Shown here: positions 49,319 through 60,523 of the stretch, one piece after another
How the letters are laid out: the number at the start of each line of letters is the position of its first letter
Numbering within the stretch: the stretch's first letter is position 1
From: Anseranas semipalmata
Lineage: Eukaryota; Chordata; Aves; Anseriformes; Anseranatidae
Assembly: GCA_013399115.1 (NCBI GenBank)
Contig: VXAA01004298.1
Span: 657,460 to 721,459, forward strand
Length of the DNA stretch: 64,000 nt
Reading direction: 5' to 3'
The notes under the pieces: model-generated
Seen by the model: only the letters and a program-made list of their open reading frames with translations
Told to the model about the DNA's origin: nothing
The model's database searches: none
Made by a program: the position numbers and the translations under genes

Positions 49319-49366
49319 TGTCTAGACAAAAACCGTTTTTTTTTTTTTTTGTCTGGACAAAAAACC
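49319..49366. repeat. Direct repeats flanking a poly-T run
   Basis: tgtctagacaaaaacc (from 49319) and tgtctggacaaaaaacc (from 49350) flank g plus a T15 run. The arrangement could be a target-site duplication around a tiny poly-A-only retroposition or a tandem duplication with an expanded T tract. Confidence 0.75.
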
Positions 49367-51138
49367 AATTCAAATAGCAATGAAGACTACAAAATGGAGA
49401 AGAGGGGAAAAAGCAAAAAGGCAAAAGGAGTAGCAGATTTAACTTCTTCTTGAGTATGGAGAAAAAATAAAAAATAAAAGACTTCCTAGACATATTGGGA
49501 GTTTTAGAAGCACAGGAAAATCAGATGCTGTTGTACCCATGAGCTAACACTCATGTTTGTGTTGATCACTACCTGCATATTTAAACTAAGATCATACTGT
49601 TCCCTGGAACATCCAGCCCTCCTGCTGTGACCCCCAAAAAGAAATTCTTCCAGTACAAGTAAACTTCACTATGTTCCTGCAAGCTGCAAGTCCATCAACC
49701 CATTTCTCTGTGAGACGTTTTATTCAATATTCTGTATTTCATTCATCTATTTGTAATGAGAAGTGAGCTCATTAATATTAATAAACTTAATGACTGATGA
49801 ATGAAATGCATTTCTTGTCAAATGACCTGTTGTAGTTGGTTCAGCAATGCTGCTAGTTACTACATTTGCACAACTTCCTTTGGTAGCACATCAGCAGGGG
49901 TCTGACAGGTAGGATGCTGCCTGGAGTAATTCCCAACATGGGCAGTTCTAATAGGATTCCTCACCAGATTCTAATGGCTGCACTATCTTTTTGAAAGGTA
50001 TAAAATAAAGGTTCCTAATATGATTCTGTCATTGCACATTTATCAGCTCAAGTTAGCAGTACTGGCACAATCCTAATTCTTCCATACGGATGTGGGCTGT
50101 GCATGCAGCTTGCTGCTCACTTCATCTAACAGTGAAATGCACGGAGTATTACTTACTGCACAACACAGTTTTAGTAAGGTCAGGAGGTCAGCTTTCTCCA
50201 GGATGCCGTGGGGAAGCAGATTGTAAAAAGCTCCTGCCATGTCAGCGACAGAAGAAAAGACTATTCTAATAACCACACTCAAATACACAGTAGAACCAGA
50301 ATTTTAAACACATGGCGATGATTTGATCTCTCCATTGGAATTCAGTACAGCTGCTACTTAACATGTGAGGGAGACCAATTACTAGAGCTTTTTTCTTGAC
50401 CTGTAAAAAGTAAATAGTTTTGTTGTTGTTGTTTTTAAGTCTCAGATTATTTCTGGCTACTGGATGTCCCAACGGGAAGATAGGTATGAACAAAAAAATC
50501 CACTCAACACCTCAATAGCTGCACTCTGGACCACCTGGCCATGCTAAACCATATCTTTGTGAGTTCCAGCCTCAGTGGCAATGGATTAATACTTAGGAAT
50601 GAAGCCACAGTTGACCGAAGCAGTCTAATTAGCATGAGAAGCAGCAGCCCATCTGCTAGCTAACAGCAGCTATGGAAATATATCATTTTTGCATACCTCA
50701 CTGCCTTCCATCGAACTTGGTACCTCTGTCCTAATAGTCAGAGCACTGCAATCTGCTAGGGTGTTTGTGAAAGAAAAGAGAGCACACAGTGGCAGCACGC
50801 TCACTGCAGTACTTCCACAAAGCTAAAAAGTGTTCTAGAGAAGGACATTCCTTCCATTCCCATTACAAGTTTGTCTGCTGGAACACCCCAGTGCCAAACT
50901 TGTGGAACTTGACTGGGGACATCAGCAGTTTGGCCAGATTGTGCGAACTGCCAAGTGCAGGTCATCCAGCTTTCCGTAGCTACAATACCCACTAGATGCA
51001 AGACAGAAAGGAGTGTAGTTATCCTACAAAGATGATCTTCAAAATCCATGTCTCCAGGGGAACATGAACTGTAACCAGGCTTACAGGCCACTGACCTTTA
51101 AAAGAAGGGAATGCAATAATCTTACACCTTAAAATTAA

Positions 51139-51160
51139 ATATATATATATATATATATAT
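51139..51160. repeat. (AT)11 microsatellite
   Basis: Eleven uninterrupted AT units. It is a dinucleotide repeat and is likely polymorphic. Confidence 0.95.
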
Positions 51161-51349
51161 GGGAATAAAAGAGTCAGGGCAATTCAGTGCAGCACTGCTT
51201 CTCTTGCCAGCTACTCTGCTAAATACTCCAGCTATGTGCAAGGCTACAGTACATATGCAATTCCTATTTCATGCTGTATACAGTAGGAGAGTTTGTTTTT
51301 TCAGTCATTGCTGTAACATATTTATGTTTTTACTGATGATATGACTCCG

Positions 51350-52330
51350 CTGTCCTTGGTCAGACCAAAGGTCCATCCAGCACAGCACATTATCTCTGAC
51401 AACGGCTGTGTCATTATATAAAAACACAGCAAGCTTTTTTCACATTTCCTTTAGTAAACCTTCTGAACTGCCTGAACTAGATGTTGTATATCCATATTTC
51501 ACAGCCTCTTCCAGGATTTTCATTGATGGATCTACCTTTAGAGTAGTTACAGTAGTTTTAATCCAGTTAATTTTTTGGTATCCGCAACATTTTGCAGCAA
51601 TGAGTCCCACAGTTTAATTATGGGACTGGGGAAAAAAAACTAGTTCTTTTCGTTTTAAATCCATTTCCAAATATTCTCACCCACTGGGAGAAAAATTTAC
51701 AAATCCTTTCCTACTCATTGTGTGCGTTCCTACTCACTTACTTTACAGACTCCCTACTTCCTAACCCTTTCAGTTATCTCCTCTCCAGCATGTAGACTTC
51801 TTGTCTACTGCGTCATTCCTTGTATGGAACAGTTTCAAAAATGTTTTAAGCCTTGTTGGTCTCCTCATGTATCTTTTAAAAAGTTCTGCTCTGACTTTTC
51901 TGAAGGGGTGGTAGTGGAAGCAAAATTACATCTAACCATCAAGGTGTAGAAACTAAGCAAACTGACGTTCACAGAATTATCTAAAATAGCTTACAAGCGG
52001 TAACAACTAGTTCAGCACCTTTCATGTTACACATCCAGAGCAGGACTGGTTTCTCCAATGTACAGTGCTTCACATTTATCAACAGTGGATTTCATTTATT
52101 CTTTGATGACCTAAATCAATCACTTGATAATATGAGATCCCAGTACACCTGTTCACAGCTGCTCTAATTTTCACTACTGCAACTAATGTCATATTCAGCA
52201 AATGCCATTTCTCTACGGTTACTCTTTCCCGAGACTAACTATGAATAGGTGATGAGATTTCTCTGGGACATGCTCGTAGTCTCCCTTCTCAGTGAAAATT
52301 AGGTATTTACTCCTTTTTTTTTCATTTTAT
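51350..52330 (-). mobile_element. Ancient CR1 LINE fossil, minus strand
   Basis: Read in plus orientation, the order of phrases matches the reverse of an old amniote CR1 family well known in turtles and crocodilians: ggtcagaccaaaggtccatcc (51359), gcaatgagtcccacagttta (51597), ctagttctttt, ctcctctccagcatg..., then ccaatgtacagtgcttcaca plus tttatcaacagtggatttca (about 52056). The last, on the minus strand, encodes STVDKCEALYIG, related to the VDKCKVMHIG-type motif C-terminal to the RT core. The copy is full of indels and stops and cannot be active. The 3' end is at the left. The right-hand limit is uncertain; sequence to about 52330 may still belong. Confidence 0.8.
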
Positions 52331-55300
52331 GTCTTCTATTAATCTGAAAGTCTGATTTTCTTTTTATCCCCTGACTTTTTAGTTCACTTAAAAGCTTTCA
52401 GTGGGAGTTTTCATTTGAACTTTTTTGGAAATTCAAACACAATTCTATACCTTATGGCATCATCTAGCGATGTATATTTTAACGAAGGCGGAAATTAATT
52501 ATATTATATATAATTTTCATCAACAACAATACTATAGTGTCTTGATACATCTACACAAGGTAAACAGAAGCAGGAAAAAGCTACTTCTTTGGTCACCTTA
52601 CAGAAAATGAGACTATGACAATAAAAATAATTTGTAGTCCACCTTAGTAATGCTAGGGGTTACAAACTTTTTTCCTAAGAGTGTGATTAAGCTTCCTTAC
52701 TACAACGTGTATTTACCTGCAGTGTCAACTGAGATCTGGTGGGATGTTTGTACAGAGAATAATTTCTTTCCTTGAAAGCCCATGGAGAAATCCTCCCCCC
52801 AGATCAGCTTTCCTTCATTCTTTCCCCTTGTTCCCAACAAATATACCCTTTAAAACCTCTCATAACAGGAGACACAACAATACACAATTTAAATGGTAGC
52901 CATAGTTCTTGGGAACTCTACAAGCAATACATCTTTTCAAAAGGAATGAAAATTACACAATAATACAGAAAAATGTGAGAAAAATATCCTCAAGCTCTGT
53001 ACAAAAAACAAAGTGTTTTCCAGTTAAAAAGCAAGGAAGACAAACTATGCACTGCCTTGGGAGAAAGAAAAAATACTGCAGGAGCAAAATATACAAAATA
53101 TGGCAGTGTGCCAAGGAATCAGGAATAGACAATGATACAAGATGGCAATACCTAATACGCTCTCATGGCCAATACGTACCAGTTTCCAGGCACAGATAAG
53201 AGAGTTGGGGTATTAACTCTGGCAACGCTTCCCTGCTTGCCATGCCAACAGAATGAGAAATGAAACACTGATTGATTGAGAACTGCACATGACTTGCCAT
53301 GAGATATCAACTGTATTACTTAAGAAATTTAAATGGATTCTCAGTAGCTTTGCTTTGTAACTAGCTAGTGTTTTATTTTTCACCACTTTAGAACTGCAAT
53401 GTGGAGATGGAAGTGGGTTTTACAGCCCTGCTTTACAGTATTTTGTGTTTCAGGCACCGTGGTGCTAAGGCACAATGCAGGGTATTACACACAAAGCAGT
53501 GAAAGACCCATGCCATGAAGCCCACATTTGGCTTTTAATTGCGCAAATGCTGAAAAACAATCTGAATACACATCTTACTCTACACAGAAATGCTACAGGG
53601 CAGGCAGATTTTATTGAGCTGGGCTGTAAATGGGTCCATAGCCAGCGCTCTGTAAAATACTGCAGGTCCTTATTCTGTCATCATGAGCAGTATCCTCAGG
53701 TGTTCAGCATTTTCTCTTGGGAAACAAACAAACAAACAAAACCACCTGCAGTTTCTCTGATACTTGTTGCCAAGATTGTGAAAGGAAAAAGTAATTGCTT
53801 CTAAAATACAGAGCATCCCAAGAAGCCTGATGGGTAGTGGCTCTACTTAAAGCAATGTATACATGCCACTTCCCTGGTATTAGCCAAGACTACCAAGTGA
53901 GTTGGCAGATCCCGACAAATTTTTGATATCAAAATGCTGGGAAGATACTTAAATATCGATGCATTCATTATGAAAACATCTTTTTGGCATTTGCTTCCAA
54001 TTAATGCTTCTGCTTTAGTATGACCAGTTTTCCTCATCACATTCAACTGTGATGGCTATGTGAATGACTGAATATGATTATGGAACTGCTGGCACACATT
54101 TCCTGAAATGGGTATTTGTAAGGAGGCCGTCAATTGGAAATATTCAGAAATCTATCAGGAGATCAAGCACATTTTAAAAGGACATCTGTGTACAAGAAGC
54201 AATCAAAATCAACAGTATTATCACACAGGCTCATTGGATATTGCAGCAGAGGTGCAGTTGGTGAGCATTATGCTGCATTAACAATATATGGTTCAGCTGT
54301 ACAATGCCATTGCCAGACCTAGCTGTATCCTTGTGACAGGAATTGATAGCAAGTAACAAATATGAACTTAAAGCTAAATCATGTGGTTGAGCCGCATATA
54401 GCTGGTATCAAAATGGGAGTAATTTGTTTTTAGAAGCCAAAAGGCTAAACACAAGATCTGCTATTAAAGTGTTTGCAATACAAAAACAAATGCTTTCCTG
54501 GCATAGACGAAACAGAATCATAGCCACATCTATCATCCAAGCGGTTTATTTTAGAAATGAATTCCATAAATTTGCAAACAGTTGTGCAGGATTTAGCTTC
54601 ACAAACCTATTAAAATAAATAAAGCATGAACATCTACTAATCTAGTTGGACTTTTTTCTTTTTTTTTTTTACACGCTGTTTGCTGGTTTTATTCTAATTG
54701 CTGCACTTTAGTTTTATTTTGAGGGAATCGTGCTCATTAAACAGGTGTATTACAAATATTTCATTTTGAAAGGACAGAAGGCTAGCTTCCATCTTCCTAA
54801 TACATTTTAGCCAGCACTTACTTCTGATAATCAGTAGCATCATTTACATTGCAATCCCAGCTAATTTACACATACTAAACTGCCTGCCCACTGCAACTAG
54901 AGTTTCAGTAGCAGAGAACATTCATTTGCCTGGGGTATCTCTCTGAAACACTCCAGCACATGGGGTGGAAATACCCTATCTTAGCCTCTGCAGCATGGGA
55001 CGATACCTCTTCTTCTATTGCAACAGCCTGATCATTTCCCCCCATATGCAGCTATATGCAACTATAGCGAGAACTCCTTGCTATTGAGCCACCATAAGTT
55101 AAGCTACGTAATTAAGTAGTACTAGATAAATCACCAGACCTCACAATTTATTTTTTTTTTCTGTTATGGTTCGTGCTGTGCTCAACCCCTTACGGAATAT
55201 AGAATGTTAGCTTGTAAGGTTGTGAACTATGAAAAAAAATCAAACAATAAGAAAACAAACCCATTCTTGGGCAATATGTTTCTCAAATTCTCTCCCAAAT

Positions 55301-58059
55301 CTGTCTATATGCAATATATGACATTGTTACCTGGGGAAATACTCAAAATCTGGATCTTAAAGGTTTGAACATTTATGAATATCAGAAACAGACACAATGA
55401 AATCCAGCCATTGAAATTCTAAACCCATTTCTGCAATGGTGAGAAGTGCAACCATTTTTGACATCAGTTTAAAACCAAGTATTACAGTTTACAACTGATA
55501 ATTAACGCAGTCAAAAGCAAAGCTAAAAGCCGAGACTTTTAGGCCATGTTCCAGGGTCCTGCTGGAACCATTTTATACATAAAAGTAAAACACTTTTCAT
55601 GATTTCTCATAAGACAAGAATTCTACGTTCACAATTTGTTTTGCAAATGATAATGTCTGAGAGCACAGACATTTTTTCTCATAAAGAAAGCCTAAATAAT
55701 TCAGAGGGAGAGAAAAAGAAAATCAGACTGATTTGTATAGACAACCAAACTGTGAGACTTGAAATATCTGAGGCCAATAGAAGTATTACTTCCAGATGGT
55801 CAACTATCAGATAATGTTTTAGAAATGCATATACAACTGTATGAGCACTAACGGCTGAATGTTAGGAAAAATAAAATTAAAATCATAGTCTTTAACAGAC
55901 TAGCAGAAATGAGAAAAGATAACTGTAAAAACACAGAGCCCACGTTTGTAATAACTCATTAGTGCCGAATTAAAATGTGAAACCTGCCTGCACTTGTTCC
56001 AGCCACCAGCAAAAGTGAGGCATGAGCACTGAATGGTATTTTGTGCAAATCGTGCTGTTTTCTTTCCACTCACAAGCTCCTACTGAATAAACCACCAGGC
56101 TGTTCTCAAGATATTTTTGGTTGACTGGGTATCAGAAATGTTTATTGTCTTTTTTTCTAATGGCAGAGTGACAGATTAAGAGAGGCAGATGCTCGAGCTC
56201 AAATACTGAGACAGGTGCTGTAAGCTGTGTTTCTCTATGTATTTCAATGAACAGCAATCAACTTCGGCAAACAAGAGGGCACACAGGTGGTGAACATGAC
56301 CAGTGATCCCAAACTGAACTATATGTTGATAAACTACATTTTCAAGGATTTTATTACTTCTCATCAAGACCAAAGGAAATTCTTCTGAAAGTAGAAAAGT
56401 GATGTTTCCTACTGATAGCTGCATACTTGCTAATACGGACAATGTCTTTGGGTCTCCATGGAATGACCCCCTCTTCCATGCTTAGTTTCCTGCCAGTAGC
56501 GTGACCCTCAATACAAATGCACTCAAACACAAGTGATAACCACTGTTCAACACATCCAGCCACTGTCCTCTCACCTCAGATAGTTCTGTCCAGAACCACA
56601 TGGTTTCTGCCATCAGAAGGGTTGGTTTCAGAATTAAGCTGTTCAGCCCCACAATGTACTCATGAGTAGACACAGAAGAATCGCTTGCCCAGGTGCCCTT
56701 CAAGGTAAAAGGCAGATTACCAGGGACACTATCAAAGGCAACAGTACACTGAACATTTCCACGTTTGCGGAGATTTCTGCCTGGGAGTCTTTAGTCTGGA
56801 TTTTGCCTCAGAATTGGCAGTGTTTTGTGGAAACTCAATCAAGAAGATTCAACTTTTTCGGCTGCAAATTAACTGTTAGAAATGGGGAAAAAAAAGATCT
56901 GCTGTCATGGTCAATCTGAGCTACAATAAGGAAACAATGGGCAGCCAATTAGCTAGCACTGATGGCATGAATTGAGAAGGGCAGCCCATTCGGCCGGGAA
57001 GCGGAAAAATGAGAAGGTGCATGGACTAGGCTGCACTGAATAACACATACAACAGTCAACAGCTCCTTGGAGGGCTTGTGTGCATGTCAACACAATGAAG
57101 ACCCTTCCTAGAACTAAACACAAGCTTAGAAGCCCCCTTCTTGGAGAAGGAGAGTCATGAACCCATGCTGGAGCTGATGTTCATGAGAAATCTTACTCCC
57201 AAGAAGTAAATATACTACTAGGTCATGAACCTCAGTTACAAGTTGCTGGCTACAGCATTGGGTAATTCACCTCCCAGGAGCACAGCTCGGTTTCTGATTC
57301 TGGGTAAAAGCACACAATCATATTTCATCACAACACTGCCAAAACTGCATGCAGAACAAGGCAGATAGGCAAGGTCTTAATGTGCAGCTGAACAAGTGAT
57401 ATAAAGCAGAGAGGATCTGAGACTTAGCAGGAAAGGTGAAACTGGTGAAAATGAGACTCCTTCTCTGGTAGTAATGGGCATTATCTGAACACAGAAGGAA
57501 TAAGACTGCCAACATTCAACATCAACACGTGACAAAAAAAATTGAAAATGTGAAGTGGAGGGACACTGATGGGTGCAGAAAAGCTCACTGGGGAAAGAGA
57601 ATTTACATAAAGGATAGGATGGAAGCTAGACATAATCAAATAGGAAATTGTAAAGAATAGCAACATTTCTACATTAAGTGGGCAGAGAAAAAGTTAGACA
57701 ACTTGAATGTGGTTTTCTGCAGCCATCTGAACAATAAGATGGGAAACTAGACTGCCTATCTGATTAGACTGGCTACACACTTAACTGGCAATATCAAATA
57801 CAGACATAATGAGCATGGAGGAAGTCTAGTGGAAAGAAAACAACCAGAGAGCAACTGTATAACATGAAGGTGAAAGCATATATGAAAGATGGATTAAGCT
57901 GTGCCAAGTACTAAGGAGCATCACGAGTTAAAGAACTGTTTGAAACTAATCAGCTGAGCACTCTAGCCAGGTCACTAAGATATGACCCGTGGGAATTGAT
58001 ACTCTGGGCAAAGGGGAGAAATATACTATTAGCATTATATTAACAACTATGCAACAACA
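52331..58059. other. AT-rich unique DNA
   Basis: No gene is supported. A 96-codon lysine-rich frame at 52909-53199 and a cluster of overlapping minus frames at 56176-56703 have no recognised motifs. An (AAAC)n tract lies at 53722-53741 and a T-rich run at 54649-54670. From about 57400 the purine-rich sequence may be the eroded 5' part of the CR1 fossil that follows. Confidence 0.4.
53722..53741. repeat. (AAAC)5 microsatellite
   Basis: About five aaac units in a row. It is a short tetranucleotide repeat. Confidence 0.9.
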
Positions 58060-59250
58060 GTGGTGACAGTAACTGCAACATGAGGAAGGAGACAGGAGAC
58101 AGACATAGGAAGAACGGAAAACTTCAACCACATTCAGTGGACAGTGGTAAACATGGTTGGATGAGTCGCCAGGAAGAACTATTTCACAGGCAGTCAGGAA
58201 ACTCAGAGGATGAAGCAGCTCTTGGCTTAGTTGGAAGCAGTGTATTGGACTAGGTTTTACTTTTCTGTTTTGTTGTTGTTTGTTTTTTTTAATAACAGAA
58301 GTAAAATTTGTCAAGGCAATATGAAGTGTTCAAAGACAACTTTGTTCAAAACAAATAAACTGTGTCTACTAAAAACTTGAAGAGAAACCAAAAGAACTTG
58401 ATGCTGCAGAACAGCAGAGTGAGAGAAGTTGAAGGAACCAGAGAGGATAGTAAACGCTGTCAGGTATAATATATATGTAGCATACCAAAACAAAAACATT
58501 TGAAGAACAATTTTTAGAAGGGATAAACAACACAAGAGAAAGAAGCCTGCTGAGAATCTGTAGGGTCAATAAATGACTAAGATGTAAAGGAAGTGCTTAG
58601 AGAAGATAAAGCCACAGCAACAAACAAACTAACACAAAAGCATTTCTTGCACATGTTTTGTGTGGAGGAGATTGTAAAGATTCGTATGCTGGAATCCATA
58701 TCTGCAGTGGTATATGAGAGAATCAAAATTAATTATAGAAGACACTGAAAAAGGTTTTCCAATGAGCAAATGAGCAGTAACAAACCACCAGAACCACATC
58801 ATAATTGCCAAGAGCATAATTGCCAAGACTCCATTACCAACCGGACTATTCATCCTCCGGCTTAAATTTGCTTTCGTACTAAAGGAGATCTGGGCAATTA
58901 CAGATCAATGAGCCAGGCAAATTGGTGGAAACTATTTTAAAGAACAGAATGAGTGGCGATATAAACAAATACATTTATTGCCAAAGACAGAAACAGATTT
59001 TGTGAAGGAAGTCATGCCTCATTATCTATTAAGGTATTTTCCGCAGGCATCGGTAGGTATTCTGACAATAGAAATCCTAGTGATATTTATACACACAAAG
59101 GTATTTGACAAGTCCTTAACGAAAAGATCTTAAAGAAACAGCAACAGTACAAGAGAGAGTCTTCAAATGGATAAAAAATGGTTAAAATGCAGTGAAGAGA
59201 AATCCATTTCTACAGCAGAGGTAGGTGATGAAGGAGATAGCTGGTAAGAT
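58060..59250 (+). mobile_element. Ancient CR1 LINE fossil spanning endonuclease to RT, plus strand
   Basis: Phrases follow the remembered consensus order of an old amniote CR1 ORF2. An endonuclease-type 'gacttcaactaccc...gactgggtaaa' relic is at about 58118-58150 (aacttcaaccacattcagtg). The linker 'tttgaagaacag...agcaggaagcctgct...gataaagccat' is at 58499-58615. RT-region phrases follow: gggcaattacagatcaatga (58892), caaattggtggaaactattt, gaaggaagtcatgcctcatt (59003), tatttgacaagtcct (59102, the region just before the catalytic part), and tggataaaaaatggttaaaa (59168). The copy has many stops and indels, including loss of a short segment after 58912. Its 5' limit is unclear and could reach about 57400. 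It ends abruptly near 59250. Confidence 0.8.
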
Positions 59251-59620
59251 TTAACAAGCAAAACAGATTAGCAGGGGAACAGAGACAGAGAGGTGACACG
59301 GTTTGCTTTTATCATCCTCAGGGTCGCAGACAGACTGACCTCTGTACTTAGCTGTCCAGTGCCCAGTGCAGTAGGGCATGCTCCCAAGAGGAAAGAAATA
59401 TATCCATATAGACAGTTCCCTTTCATCTCTGAAGGCAATCTATATATACAGAGCTTGAACTTCCCTTCTGTCAAAAAACATGTCATAAAGATTTAAATAC
59501 CTGATGACCAATGGCAAAAAAAAAACACCTCTGGAAATAAATTTCTCAGTCATAAAGATTGGTCAGGTATACTATGTTTGAAAGATTTGGTTTGAGGATC
59601 TTAATTTTATCACATGCATT

Positions 59621-60064
59621 TTAATTAAAATCAAGACCACCGGCTCTCCAAATACAAGGAGATGCTCTATGTTTAAGCCTGAGTGACCTTTCAGCTCTTC
59701 CACATCTAATATTCAGACCAGATTTGGAAAAATTTAGCTTAAGGGGAGAAAAACAACACTTTTTGATTTGTCTTACTCCCTCTGCACAACCCTTCTCCAC
59801 CCCAATTAGTCTTTCCTTCATTATCAAACCTGTTCTTTGTTTATCTCCAGACTTCAGACACCCTGACAACTGCTGCATCAACAGAGACTTATTTTTCTTC
59901 AGTCCTTTGACGGTGCTCAGAGCAAAAGCTGAGTAGGTGCTGGAGAGGGTTGGGAACACAGGCGGTGCCCGCTTCGATGGCCTTTGCTGCCCACGTGTTG
60001 CAGTCGGGCTGGGCCAGACAGCAGGGGAATGGTTGGTGTCAGTCCACAGGCTCTCCTCTGCCAT
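59621..60064 (-). other. Longest open frame in the window (147 codons from ATG), hypothetical
   Basis: From the ATG at 60064 (G at -3 and G at +4, a favourable start context) the minus strand is open for 147 codons to a stop at 59621-59623; the frame is also open upstream. The product is basic, with Lys/Arg-rich segments such as GLKKNKSLL and GRAERSLRLKHR, three or more cysteines, and no signal peptide or obvious domain. It lies just beyond the fossil CR1. In 64 kb one frame of this size is expected by chance, so coding status is doubtful. It might be a lineage-specific ORF or a lncRNA frame. Confidence 0.15.
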
Positions 60065-60493
60065 AACACTGAGCTTTGGAGCTGACAGCACCAGGAATGA
60101 ACGAGGTTATATTCTCCTCTGACCTTGAAATGGCAAAATTCAATTTAGCCCCTGTTGCTGAAAAGACTCAAGCTCAAGCTGCCTCTTCCGAAAATATTTT
60201 CAGCTGACATCGGGTCAAATGTAGAGGACCCTAAAAGGAGAATGGTGTGTCCTGGTTATACCTCCATAAAAACAGCACCTGCATCTATGTTCTCCTGCAG
60301 ACCAGTAGTATGCCAGCTCAAGCAGGTATCCCACTTGTCAAACACTCAGCAGCAAAAAGCCACGCAGAAGTGCTTATGAACTTATAATGCAGGAATTTGC
60401 TGTCTAGGACTACCCAGAAAATATCTCTTTCAAAGAGATTTTCATTCAGTTCTACCAGCGCAAAGCAGTTCTATATCCATCAGAAACTACCAT

Positions 60494-60523
60494 GAAAAAA
60501 ATAAAAAATAAAAATAAAAAAAG
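60494..60523. repeat. A-rich (AAAAAT)n tract
   Basis: Runs of A are broken by single T residues over 30 bases. It is low-complexity sequence. Confidence 0.85.

Larger units (their letters stand above)
47900..51349. other. AT-rich DNA, pyrimidine-rich at its left end
   Basis: The interval 47990-48600 is CT-rich on the plus strand and carries a 140-codon frame without recognisable motifs, which I attribute to the skew. Simple sequence occurs at 49336-49350 (T15) and 51139-51160 ((AT)11). No gene is supported. Confidence 0.45.
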
